NCBI GenBank assembly: GCA_011800805.1
Contig: MPNW01000747.1
Coordinates: 58,575 to 122,301 of the forward strand
From: Hirudo medicinalis
Lineage: Eukaryota > Annelida > Clitellata > Hirudinida > Hirudinidae
Direction of reading: 5' to 3'
DNA length: 63,727 nucleotides
Below are positions 1 through 12,600 of the stretch, one piece after another (position 1 is the first letter of the stretch; each line of letters begins with the position of its first letter). Under the pieces are notes generated by a model that did no database searches, was not told the origin of the DNA, and saw only the letters and a list, made by a program, of their open reading frames with translations. Both the position numbers and the translations under genes were made by a program.

Positions 1-212
1 GTAATTACAATGTTACTAGTGTAATTATTTAGCGGTATATAATATTCATAAACATAATAATCATAAACATAATAATCATAAACATAATAATCACAACTAT
101 AATAATCATAAACATAATAATCATAAATATAATAATCATAAATACGTGTAAATGAGTCCTTCGCCGTCGATGACCTTGAAGTCTTCTTACCTTGAACTTT
201 GGTGATCTTCAG

Positions 213-342
213 GTGAAAGAGGCGCATTTTAAAAAGCACCCCAACTGGAAGTGGACGTCCGGAAGCAGCACCAATGAAGCCAAGGACTGGAAAAGTGGAG
301 TCGAAGGTCAATCCAGGGCTGAAAGTGGATCCAGTGGCAAAA
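213..342 (+). CDS. CIC: Capicua exon: end of HMG box
   Basis: The acceptor gatcttcag precedes the exon and the donor AAAA|gtgaaa follows it. It carries the third HMG helix and basic end (KEAHF..HP.WKW), then a Ser/Gly-rich linker. Its 130 bp end in phase 1, which matches the next exon, starting at 568. Confidence 0.88.
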
Positions 343-1612
343 GTGAAATCAACTTCAAAATGAGTTTTAATTTAAACATTCATTTTTTTCAGGAATTAAT
401 TATTCAATATTAAATATAAATACTTAAATATTAAATGAAGTAATTTTTAGTCCATAATCGTTATTATTGATAATTATTAAAAATAGAAATGTCATCAATA
501 ATTATCAATAAACATTATTAGTTACTTTATTAATTGTAAAAGCCTTAGCAACAACCACTGCTTTCAGGATCCGAGGTTTCGAACTGCGAGACCCTCTCTG
601 ACAAGACCGATCTTTCTCTGCCCTACTGGAAGAATTACTGGAACTCCATCTTCGACTTAACGTCCCCCGCTATTCCTCCCTCCGGCAGCGAGCTCAAATC
701 CGGTCTCGAGACCGGTTCAAGTCCTTGGGAGTTCAAGAATTCAGGACCTGACGAAACAGGACCATACTCCTCTCTGACTCGATACAGTTCTTCTCTATTC
801 AACCTGACCCAGAAAGCGCAGCAGCCAATCAACGAAGAGGAAGGAGCATGTGACCGCCATTGCGCCCCGGACAAAATTGACAACACCGGGAAGGAAGTTA
901 CGACCGCAAATAATTCCATGCAGGTTGCCATCATTTCCGAAACCCGCAGAAATCCAAACATGGTCGAAAATCTTTTGCACTTTGAGCCCTCCGTAAGCAA
1001 ATGTTCAGCAGCCGTATTGGCCAACGTCAAAAACCATCGCTCAGCCACTACCGTCATCCAGTGCATCCTTCCGACGTTCAGGATCAGCAAAGACCCACGA
1101 GGTAAGAAGGTGATCCAGCTAACCCTGTGTAGCACCTTCAGGGATAAGGTCAGGTTCTTCACCTCCGAGACCGACCTTACTTTGGTCACCTCTTCCACCC
1201 GGTGTCTGAGCAGAATGGCAATACTCGGTCACGTTACCCCGCGCGGTTTCCAAGCCCCCTCTTCCGGTATGGCTGACTGCCGGGACACGTCCAGGTCAAC
1301 AGCTTCGACAGAAATGGGTCCATCAAAGAGGTACAACTCTCTTTCCAGTGCGAGTGATTTCACCGTTCGTTCTGGAATATTCACTCCGCACGGCGCTATT
1401 CCTGGAACTTGTCTGACACCGGGATCGTTTCACAGCAACAACAGGTGGAGATGTTTGGCAACGTGCGTCGATCTCTGTTTTTTTAAACTTACGCTGAGCC
1501 CTCCTGATGGATATTCCTGTTATCCATTCCTAAGAGTTTCGATTGTTTTGATTGTCGAATGATTGTTTTGGATTTTATTTTGACGTTTTATTTTTGTTTT
1601 GTATTATAATTA

Positions 1613-1653
<41 letters not shown>

Positions 1654-2648
1654 GTTGTTACTGTAATAATTATTACTGTAATAAATAATTCATACTTTGA
1701 TAACTTTTCCAGGTTCAGACCTTGCTTATCATTGCAATCATACAGTTTGGAAACATCCCTCAAACATGGCAAGTAAAATACTGAATGAAACTTACTTGAA
1801 GGCTGAACTAAAATCATTTAATTTGACGTTATAAATTTGCTCAATTTATTGTAAAACTAGATAAATTACATTAATAATAATAAAATAATAAGTATTATTA
1901 TAAATAATTGCAATAAACAGGTAAACAAGATCAAAGGATCGGTTGGAAGATTCCACAAATGGAGTCGTCAGCTGAATCGATGCCAACTTCGAATAACGAA
2001 GGTTTTGATTATCAATTTTATCAGTGATGATAATAAACATTATTAAAATCGGTAATGATAGTAATAATAAATAATAATCTTAATTACCTTTAATATGAAT
2101 TAATATTAATGTCACGTTATTAATAACATAAGTTAATATTAAGCAGACATGAGTCAATCGTCAAAAAGAATCTTGGACCTGAGGAGGAATTGCGTCACTC
2201 ATCTGTTTCTGGAGCACGGATGGTTTCCTTCAAGTTGGTGGACATATATTCAAATAGTAGTCGTCGTTGTCGTTATTATTGATAATCATTGGCGTTGTTG
2301 TTTTCTTTTCAAGCCGAAGTGACGTCAGCATTCCAGGCCACTCACAGCGACATCTTTCCGTCACGCAGTCAACTCCAGTTGAAGATCAGAGAGGTCAGAC
2401 AGAAAATGATGTCCTCCATCAACAACGATAGCAACAACAACAATCCGTCTTCGACGTCAACAACAGCAACATCGTCGTCGTCGTCGTCATCTTCATCGAC
2501 AATGCTGACCTCCATTCCACTCCATGAATCCAGTGAGACTGCAGCTTCGAGCGCTGCCAACTTTCATTCCCAATCTGTCTCCCCATCGCAGACGTCATCT
2601 TCTACTAACCCAACGTCATCTTCATCTTCAACCTATTCCCATTCCTGA
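213..2648 (+). CDS. CIC: Capicua (CIC) HMG-box transcriptional repressor, 3' part
   Basis: Capicua is a nuclear HMG-box repressor that binds TGAATGAA-type sites and is relieved by RTK/MAPK signalling. Exons read: 213-342, 568 to about 1100-1460 (end uncertain), 1713-1772, 1921-2001, 2147-2233 and 2314-2648 (TGA). The first exon begins [14 protein letters not shown], the end of the Capicua HMG box (human VKEAHFKAHPDWKW). The last two exons give the C1 motif: [17 protein letters not shown], then [11 protein letters not shown] and [11 protein letters not shown], which cooperates with the HMG box in DNA binding. Codon phases join from 1713 to 2648. The rest of the HMG box and the N-terminus lie left of the window. 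The protein ends about 75 residues after C1 in an Asn/Ser/Thr-rich tail. The identity is firm; the middle of the long exon is not. Confidence 0.93.
568..1460 (+). CDS. CIC: Capicua long middle exon(s), 3' boundary uncertain
   Basis: After the acceptor ctgctttcag, an open frame with mostly G/C third bases runs to at least 1100. It encodes a Ser/Thr-rich, low-complexity segment such as [14 protein letters not shown] strong donor, CGAG|gtaaga, at 1101 would leave phase 1, as the exon at 1713 needs. However, 1101-1460 stays GC-rich and exon-like, and the frame with the best codon bias changes there: the stretches at about 1276-1350 and 1410-1460 (ending [10 protein letters not shown] before gtgcgt) lie in another frame. 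A further exon, very short introns or small indels could explain this. Confidence 0.6.
2147..2648 (+). CDS. CIC: Capicua C-terminal exons with C1 motif
   Basis: The two exons 2147-2233 and 2314-2648 are joined A|CC in phase. Together they encode the C1 motif conserved from flies to humans: a helix with LDLRR, then [20 protein letters not shown] and [12 protein letters not shown]. The tail after C1 is a run of N, S and T residues made from (AAC)n- and (TCG)n-like codons, and the reading frame stops at TGA 2646-2648. Confidence 0.92.
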
Positions 2649-2821
2649 ATGTTGTAAAAATTTGATGCGAAGTCGCCATTATCATCGCCCATCTCCGATT
2701 ATATCGTTTTAGCGTCTGCTGTGACGATCAATTTTATTGTTTTTGCAATTGAAACAATTACAGTAACTGCAGTATTAAAATTATTTATGGGAAAGTAAGA
2801 AAGAAGACTTTTAAAATTAAA

Positions 2822-2827
2822 AATAAA
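2822..2827 (+). terminator. Candidate polyadenylation signal of capicua
   Basis: AATAAA lies about 175 bp after the capicua stop codon in AT-rich sequence. It is the first canonical hexamer seen on this strand after the stop. There is no transcript evidence. Confidence 0.4.
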
Positions 2828-4615
2828 TTTAATTTACGCATTAAAAATGACATGATGAAATTATCGTCAAATTATCATCTTGAAATTGTTTGTTGAGGCA
2901 ATTATAAATGCCAAGTTTCAACCGCGACGCAGTATTTTCTTTTAGTCGTCTGCCACCCGTTTAGTCGTTTGTTTTCAGCTTCAACTCAGTATGGGTTGAC
3001 GTCGAGCCAGTCTGGAAGCTCAAATCGGTCGATTGTGAGAAAACCAAAACATGATGATATGAGTCTAATATGATTTAGGATATGAATTCAAAACGCTTTC
3101 AATTTGGTTTTCAATGATTAAGACTGATAAACAACCCTGCAGCTACAGTGACGATCGACTACTCGTTTGGGGTTAGATGTTTAAGTTCCGACTCAACCTC
3201 AATTTTAAATTATTGGGCGATGAATACCGAACCGATACTAGTTAGCTTTGTCCTGTTCGGATTTTATTTAATAAAGTAGATGGGCTAATCTATTTTCTTG
3301 GGGGATGTGCCATCCCTCAGGTGCCCTTAACTTAGATTGACTCCCAACAGATAATTCTGTTTTGAACTCCCCTTACTTCAAAAACTCCTTATCTCATTGG
3401 AATTCTACTCATTTGCACCCGTGTGTATTCCTACTATTGTGGGATCATAATTGAAACAACGAAACCCATCTCTAAAATTTAATACGAATCCAAATGAAAC
3501 TCAAAGCCATCCAAATTGACCACAACCTAACGAATAGAAGTTCGGATTATCAATCTTTTTATGCGGAAAGAGTTGCGGCTAATATCCATCCGTCATGAAC
3601 TCTGGGAATGGAGTCCATGCAATTACTTAGTTGATTCATGCGAGCACGACTTGTCTTGGAAACGAGGCAGCTCCTCGAGCAGAATGTCGTTCGAAAGAAA
3701 ATGGAGAATAAATGATTGGAATTTGAAAAATATGCTCTGCACGAGTTTGAAGGAAACGTGCAATAATTAGATAATCCAATACGTACGTCCAATATATAAT
3801 CATGTAAATGGAGTCTAAAACCATCGACGGCAGTAGTGGCATTTGGAAATGGCAGATTGTCAGATTAAAAGGCGACAACATAAAACTTGAAATAGTTTGA
3901 AACTGCAAATGGAATCGATGACATTAAAAACATTTTGATTAATAAATCAACGTGCGATCATCCTTGTCGTCTTCAAGTGGAGTCTCATAAATGTAATGTA
4001 ACACAAGCAGTGGTTAGAATGCATCTCTTCAATTAATCATCATCATCATCATCATCACTTTGGACTCAAGCAAAAAACAAAAGAGAAAGAAAGTAGTATT
4101 TGTTAGCATTGAAAATGAATAGGATCGTTATCGGCGACTTAATCACTCAATCAATACTGTCCTCAACAACTCAAAACAGCAAAGAAAAGCATCTTGACAA
4201 GAAGTTTTTTGAAAGCGATCAAACGTCGAGAAGCTGCTAAAATACGAGGCTCGGAAAATATGCATAGATCAAAAAGTCGGTAGAAAATATTCTAAAGCCG
4301 AAAATATCTTTCAAATTGCAGCAGACGATTTGCCATGGAATACACGTGGAATACAGAAAATTGCAAAAATAAAAAACAAAGCGGTCGACCATCGGTGGCT
4401 CAAGGTGCGGCAAAAGACCAGAGGGCGACTAAAAATCGTCGTCGTCATCTTCCGATCGGTCGATCGGGAGACGCTCACTTCGGCAATTCGGAGTTTCTGT
4501 TCTTTTCCTGCTTCTTTCGGAACTCCTCCATGAACGAGGCTGACTTTGAAAAGTCTAGGACAAAATATGTGAATGGACTCATCACGCACGTGTGAACGTC
4601 GCCGATCAGCTTATA
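2828..4615. other. Intergenic region between convergent capicua and CARMIL
   Basis: About 1.8 kb of AT-rich sequence between two 3' ends. It holds a short (ATC)n tract near 4038-4056 and several open frames under 95 codons. None of these shows splice sites, codon bias or a recognisable motif. I see no gene here. Confidence 0.6.
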
Positions 4616-4621
4616 TTTATT
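4616..4621 (-). terminator. Candidate polyadenylation signal of CARMIL
   Basis: On the minus strand AATAAA (TTTATT on plus) lies about 147 bp after the CARMIL stop codon at 4768, and a T/G-rich stretch is nearby. Position and spacing fit a short 3' UTR. Confidence 0.45.
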
Positions 4622-4767
4622 AAATATTGGTGTATTTTTCATTGTGGTTTGTAGTTGCAATTGTAACAATAAAGTTTGACATTAGAGTGAATTTGTGGTC
4701 AACAGCACAAATTAACATAATTAATAACTGCATTAAAATCATTCGTTGCCAAGTTCATTGCAAATGT

Positions 4768-6673
4768 TTAACCGTCGCCTTTTGATTTGTCGCTCGGATC
4801 GGCGAGGGTCGGCTTGTCGTCGACGATGAGGACCTGAACGGGGTTCGTGTCGCTCTCTGGCAAAAAAAATGTCAAACGTCTTGAGAGAGAAACTAATGCA
4901 GCACTTACAAATAAAAAACAAATTTTTTTTCAAAAAAAAAGGACAAAAACTTCAAAATCACCTAACATCCTAACAAAAAACGAAGTACCATTCTAGTCCA
5001 TCTTCTCCGACCAACGAAAATATAAAATCACATAGAAGAAAACATCCGAGTACCGTCCGACAGAATCCAGAGAATAATTAGGGACAGGTTCTATTTTTAA
5101 GCGTCTGCTGACTTTTGAAGATTAGCGAATAGAACATAAACATCAAACTTCTACGAGTTAGTAAACAAATCACGACAGGTTAACACGAGTTTTAAGAGAA
5201 CTGCTTTCGAGTGGTCGACGACGTAAACAACGACGTAAAAAAAACTGAAATGTCGAATAACAAAGGTGACTCGTACGACTCCGTTTAACTAAATAGTCTC
5301 GTCCGACTCGAAGAAAAATAGCGTGACAAAGTGTCCGCGGTGGAGACCACAAACTACTAACCTTTTCTGCTTTTATTTGTCCTAATTAACACTGAAAATC
5401 AATCGTGCCTTGAAGATATAATTGGCAAAATACATGTCCGCATAATATCTTTAATCTTAAAGATAATTATAAATATCGTGATCATAATTTCACAAGCGAA
5501 AGAACAAAACAGATGCGAGGAGCGAACGATCGATCGATGGAGGCGACACTCACCTCTCCTACTGTCTCTGAAATTCTTGTTTGGCTTGGGGGCCAAAGGT
5601 GGCGGCGGTTTGACCTTTGACTGAGAATCTGAACCGACCTCGGTGCTGTTGCCCACTAAGTCGATGAAAAAATTATTTACAAGCTTAATTTTTTTTTGTG
5701 CAACAGATCCTTTTGAGGTCATGTCGATAATTATTATTGCTAATATCAGTTAAGCTGTAATTTTCCCATGCTTTAAATAAAAATATGAAATACGGATAAA
5801 GTTGAGGCCTACAAGCATTATAACCATAACAATGTACAATTCCAAATTATTTTGCAACAATCAATTTTAAGCACCTGTTGCTCAGTGAACAATCAAAACA
5901 ACAAACATTCAGCAATCAAAACAACGAACATTCAAATAATCAAAACAACAAACATTCAACAATCCAAATCCAAACACATTCAAACTCCTAATAAAACCCA
6001 CCAGTGCTTCTCCTATCTTCCAAATCACTCTGTACCTGAATTCCAAATGTGCAAGTTTGATTAACATTTGAATAATTGATTATTAACAACAAAACAACAA
6101 TTTAAAAAAATGAAAATTCAAACCAATCATCACAATCCAATTATCATATTTAATATAATATAATTAATAACATAATAAAATATTATATAACATAATATAA
6201 TGTAATATAATATAATATGTCATTTAAAGTTTCAGGACTTCCAGGTGACTCTTTAAAATCTTAACTTTCTTTCAAGCTAATGACCCACCAAGTGCTCTGA
6301 AACAGGTCTCATGGACAACCTCTTCTGCTGGATTTCATTGGCTGAGGGCATTGCAAATCCCCCCAAACCAAGACCGGGCTTTGCCCCAGGGGGTAGCGAC
6401 CTCTTAATTGCTGTTGGAGCAGCACCGACAGCCACTGGAACTGTCAGAGCCTGACCCTTGACTTCAGAAGGTTCGTTTGGCAAGGATCCTTCTGTAGTCC
6501 TTCTCATCCTTGGTTCTGTGGGTTTCGTTTCGGTTTGGGGACCCGGTTCATTGGTGATCCTCGGAAGGGAGATTCGATGTTCGGGCAAGACCGGCGAAGA
6601 GTTGGGAAGAGAGGGAGGGGATTCGTCGCCCGGCTTCTTGGGAAGGAACATGTTCAAAAGGCTGTCGGCTCTC
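4768..6673 (-). CDS. CARMIL: CARMIL proline-rich C-terminal exons
   Basis: Exons 6289-6673, 5554-5620 and 4768-4856 (TAA) complete the protein. The first is Pro/Ser-rich with RRADSLLNMFLPKK and GAKPGLGLGGFAMP. The second carries PPPPLAPKPNK, a class of SH3 ligand comparable to the region of CARMIL that binds class-I myosin SH3 domains. The third ends DDKPTLADPSDKSKGDG. Phases 0, 1 and 2+1 agree across the joins. The acceptor chosen for the middle exon (tctcag|TCA) rests on phase; the frame is open for another 40 bp upstream. Confidence 0.75.
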
Positions 6674-9600
6674 CTAAAAGAATGGCCTCTCAATCATTCA
6701 TTTCGAATTAATTATTAAACGTGAAGCAAATGGAAATAGTTTTATTTTGAATTAAATTCTTTAATAATAACAACGAGGGAGCATTAAAACCAACCCTCCT
6801 TTCTTCAACTCCTTCTTCGCAAATCTGCAAATTAACGAGAAGATAGAAATTCGTAAAAGCCAACGACAAGGAAGGAGCTTCCGTAAGGAGCTCTTTTGGG
6901 TTTAAATAATTATTAATATTATTATTATTAGCTGATAATTATGCTTTATAAATAATAATCTATGATTATTCGGTTAAATAAATGAAATAACTTTGTGTAG
7001 ATTATTCCTCGACATGCTACGCTCACCCCTCGTCCGAAGTGCCGGCATCACCCATGGCTCCTGATCCCCCATCCTGCTCAGTATCCGCATCTCCGTCATC
7101 CTTATCTTCTTCTTTTTCCTTCCCTCCCTCCAGGTCCAAGACCGGTCTCGTCGGGACCTTGGTCTTGGGTCTCTTGGGCCTGTCCTTGCAGAGATGGGTC
7201 AGTTTCTGGGTCGGTTGGACATCTAGTTCTGCCAAAGAGGACTCAGCCTCTGGGTCGCGGCGTTTCAAAGGATGGATAGAGTTGAAACCTGTGGTGGTGC
7301 TGGTGATGATGTCCTTGCCTTTGGCTGTTCGATGTATTTTATTTATGGTTATATAGTAACTTTTTTTTTATCGAGTAACGAATTTAAATAAAACCATTTG
7401 AAGTTGTGAATCAACAGCTCAGTAATCTCGACTCAATAAGAAAATGTAAAGAGAGAAAGCAAAACATTCACTTGGATAGCATGCAGATCGTTAAACCAAG
7501 CCATGAACAATTTTGAAACATTTGAAAAATAATTGAGTGAAAATTACTGAATACATTCGAATATCAACGAGGGGTCACCAGTAGTGTTCGTTGGAGTGAC
7601 ACGTCAGTGTGCAGATTGCGAGTGGTTGTAATAAACATGCTGTCTTTGGACTGCGCGGACTTGAATTATTGGCCAACACCATAAGTAATTGGAAAGCAGA
7701 ACACAAATACAAATACTAATACTAATTAACACATAGTACTACTACTATTAATAATAATAACAACAACAATAATAATAATAACAATAATAATAATAATAAA
7801 AACAACAATAATAATATCAAACAAATGAGAAACTGCTAACGTCTGCATGAAAGCCTAAACACGGCAATCCAAACTCTCCCGAATGCAAAAATAAACACCC
7901 AATCATTTCAATTTCAATCAGCTTGCAATCCTGGTTTCAAATGGTTGGAAGTGTCTTTGTGCAAAACGAACAATTACTTAATTAAGAAGTCATTCTTGAT
8001 TGGTTTTTTTTTAGTGCATAAAAAACTCGGATGCTCAGCAACCTGGTGGACCTGGAAGTATGACTTGCCAACAAACAACTCGAACAAAAGACCTTAACTA
8101 TCAAGACGACGTCGTCGACGACTTACCATCGTCGACCTAGAACCGACAAAAAAAACGACAAACAATCGACAACGAACGATCGACTCCGATCCCTTAGGAA
8201 GGCAGATCATCTTCTGGAAATTTCCAAACAACCATGCAAATGACGCGACAGGCCGACAGTTACGAGAGCCTCAATACCTCCGTCTCTTCGATCCAGACCC
8301 TGCAGGAAATCAGCCTGGCAAGGTATGATTCCTTCCAAAGCATCCCTGGACAACGATTTCTTCCTTGGCATGACGTTATTCTTTCCCGCTCTTTCCTTCT
8401 CGTCCAGCTCGTCGTGACTCGCGCTTTTCGTGAGGTTCCCGAGAAACGGCTTCCTCGCCGCCTTGGAAATGTAGGGAAATAGGTGCGGCAAATCCCCGTC
8501 GACGTCGGGAAGTTCTTCGAAGGATGCAGTGGCAGGCACGGGACGGTCGAGGCACCTCGAGGATTTGCCAGATGCTCCATCTCCTTTCTTGTCGTCATGG
8601 AAACGGTCTTCTCGACAAGAGGCAGGCGGAACGGCCTCGATCTTCTTTTTCTTGTTCCGTGGCTTCGGAACGGGAACGTTGACCTCGTTGGACTCCAGGG
8701 ACATTCCAATGGAAAGCCTGCTCGAGCTCATCGTGGACTTCGATTGGTGGCTTAGAGACGAAGGCGAAACTGTCGAGTTATTGCTCACATGGTTACAAGT
8801 CAGCCGGTGGGTTCGACTTTTTCATTTTTAGAAATTATATCATATTTAGGTTCTCCTTTTCAGGAAAATTCTATTTGCAAATAGAAAAATTCAACAAATA
8901 AGAAGTCTATCATCTGTCATCGTCGTCATCATCATCATCATCTTTGTCACACTGATTACCACCTCTGTATTCCTAACACTAACCAAAGGTGTCCTCAAGA
9001 GAAACATGAAAGAAATCCATTTAAAAAAAGGAAATAAAAACACAGAAAAGCTTTAATCAGGTGTTAACTAGGGTTAATAATAATAATATTAATAATAATA
9101 ATAATAGTAATAATAATGATGATGATGATCATAATAATAATAACGACAATAATAATAATTTTAAATCAGCAACATTTAGCATATATTTACAGCACTGCAG
9201 CATAATCATCAGGACACTCAACCACTTCTAAGGGCACCTGAGACACCAAGCACGAGTCTGGTTGGTCGACAACTCGAGCAAGAGCACGACTAAGTCTCTG
9301 AGCCAACTTTCCCAGCATTTAATTGGATAATTATTTACAATAAATAATAAATAGTAATAATAATAGTATATAATTATAGTATTAATAAAAAGTATATAAG
9401 ATATAAATGTATTAAATTATAAAAATTATTTAATCGACTTGATAAAAGAAGCAATCATGCCTATCGTTGAAGAAGGTCTGACTCTGTTCTTCCAACTTCT
9501 TCTCTTCAATTCCACCCTTGAGGACTCGTTTTCGACCTAAGTATGATCGAATGACCCAAAACGATCAATCAATAAATCAACTGATGAATCGAACAATCGA

Positions 9601-12600
9601 TCATCAATCAATCAACTAATGAATCAGCCAACCAGCTAATCAATCAATTAATCGATTGATCGATCACTTGACTTCGGCCGCCCGAGCCAAAATCAAAGAA
9701 AAGTAGACGATTCTGTTAGCAAAGTAAATTGGATTCCAACACGACAAAGGAACCTCGCCTGAGGTTAGGCGACATTTTAATTTTAATGAATTAATTTCGA
9801 TTTTAATGAATTAATTACGATTTTTAATGTTCATTAGTTTAAATTATTTGTAATAAATAATATTTATTATATTTATAATGTAGAGTTTAGAGATGACAAC
9901 CAACCTTCTCCTCTTCGTCCGAGGACTTCCTCAAGCCCACTTCGGCATCCGAATCCTCCCCGGCTGAAAGTTGCGAAGCGATGCTTTTCTAATGTCGTGA
10001 AAATTATTTTTTTTAAATGAAAAATGATCATCAGCAACAACAATAGCATCATCGTCGTCATCATCGTTAGGGTCCACTCACAGCGTTATACAAGGCAACC
10101 TCGACGGATAAGGCGACGCTCGACATCACGAACTCCGTGAACTTCGTCGACTTGTCGAAGCCCACGGGGGCGAGCAGACGAGCGGACAGGACGAGGATCG
10201 AATTCCGGATCTCCCGGTCCAGCTCGGCCTCCTCCTTGGCGCCGAGCTTCGGGTCGTACCTGCTCTGTTGGCTCTGAGGAAATGGAAACGACCGACTCAT
10301 GCGAGTGATTTTATATCATTTTAGATTTTGCCAAATCATGTTATCATATTGCTAACCAAGTGATATTTATAAATTAATGACATTCAATTATATTTAATCA
10401 ATTGGTTTCAGTCATCTTTAAAAAGATTTTTTTTTGTGATCGTGATTCGTCATTTATAATTCGTGATTTTAATTGAAATAAATGGATAAATGAATAAACT
10501 TACAAAAGATTTCAGAGATTCTGGGAAGTTTTTGTTCATGAAACTTATTAACTCCTCTCTGAACCCCTGCACGAAACCAATCGATTGACAGGTTAGCAAT
10601 TATTGTCATTAATATTACTTTGTATTATATTAAACAACAATATTAATTGTTGTTTTTATTGTTGTTATTATTATTATTATTATCATCATCAGCAGCATCA
10701 TCACTAATATCATCATCATCATTATTATTTTGATCCTCTGCCTACTCAATCATGAATTAAAGATTGTTTGACTGATGCAGACCTTCGTCTTTTCGAGGAG
10801 AATCTTTGAAGTGTCAGAAACAAGGGAGCCACGTTGAAAGGTCCCAGCAGAAAGTTCGTGGAGTTCAGTGAGGACCTAGTGATGATGATGATAATGATGA
10901 TGATGGTGGTGATGGTGGTGATGATGATAGTGATCACTAAATTCCTACTAGTAACCACAGTAATAATAATTTAGAAAAATGTTTATAAATTAAAATTGAC
11001 CTGCAATTTTCAATTAATTTACAAAAAATAGAATTTAATAAAAATAATAAACAACAAATCATTAATAATTAATACAATATAATAATTATTAACATACCAC
11101 ATAATAATATTATTATATAATAATTATTATTATTAAAAATAATAACAATAATATTAATAAAAGTCGTACATCTATTCGGATTTGGAATAGTCAAGTCATA
11201 TCAATAGTCATATCTTTAATCATTACAATTAATGAATGCCAATCGTTAATTTGTAAATCGACAAAACATTCTTTTCCCTACGTTCTTCACATCCTTGGCC
11301 TCCTGCAGCACACCCTCGCAACGGCACAACTTGTCCCTGACCGAGTCGTCGAGTTCGGTCCTCGAAGTATTGATCTCGCCGAGGGCCAGCGACAGTTCTC
11401 GGATGTGTCCATTGAAGGTCTTCGTTTCGAAATGATTTGATAAATAATAAACAATACTAACAATAATAATGTAATTAATATTAATTGTAATGATAATAAG
11501 TGTAGCAGTAACTTAATATATTAAAAATAATAATGATGAAAATAAAATCAACGAAAATAATAATTACAATGATGATGATGATAATAACGATAGTAATAAC
11601 AATAATAATAATAACAATAATGATAATAATAATAATAACAAATATTTTAAAGGCAAGCAAAATGACATACTTCCTGATCAAAGCTGTTGAATAGCCACTG
11701 CTGGAGTTTGTAAGCAGGCTCCAGGTTCAGCGGGATTTTGTCGGACACGTTTCGATTGATGCACGACTCAATCTAAAATCAATCAATCATTCGATCAGCC
11801 ATTCAATCAATCAATCATTCGATCAGCCATTCGATCAACCATTCAATCAATCAATCATTCAATCAATCGATCATTCGACACCGCTATCCTCATTCATTGC
11901 AATTAACTATTTCATTAATTCCAATTAAAGACAATATAATAATTAATTTTGATTAATTACATTATTGTACAATTATTTTGTTATAATTAATAAATCCAGA
12001 GTGAAATTATCATCACCTTCCTGAGGGCTTTTTCAGTCCTGTCCTGGTTGAACTTCATGGCAGGGATCAGGTCGTTCAGAGGCACTGGCAGCACCTTTAG
12101 GCTCGTGTTTCTGAAGGTTTTAATCACAATTAATAATTTAATCAGAAATTATTACACTTACAAATTTACTAATTGCAATTACGACTAATGAACTAATTAA
12201 TGAACTAATATTAAAAATGATACATTTATAAATTATATTGCATTATTAATAAATTATTATTATTATTAATTATTATTATTATTATTATTATTATTATTGT
12301 TATTATTGTTACTATTGTTATACACGATACATTTGTAAATACGAAACGAAACAAACTTCTCGAGGGAGTTGGCCAGGTACTCGAAGCCCTGAAATGTCAG
12401 TTGGTTGTTGTCGAGGTTGAGCCACTTCAAAGCCCTGTTCGTCAGGAGGGCCTTCGACAGGGTCTTTGCTCCCGAGTCCCCGATCAAATTTCCGCTGCAA
12501 TGTTTTTGTGTCGAATTGATTTTTTTTAAAGATAATTATGGCAATTTTCAATTTAAGATAATGACAATACAATGAAAATATAATAATCAAATAAAATATT

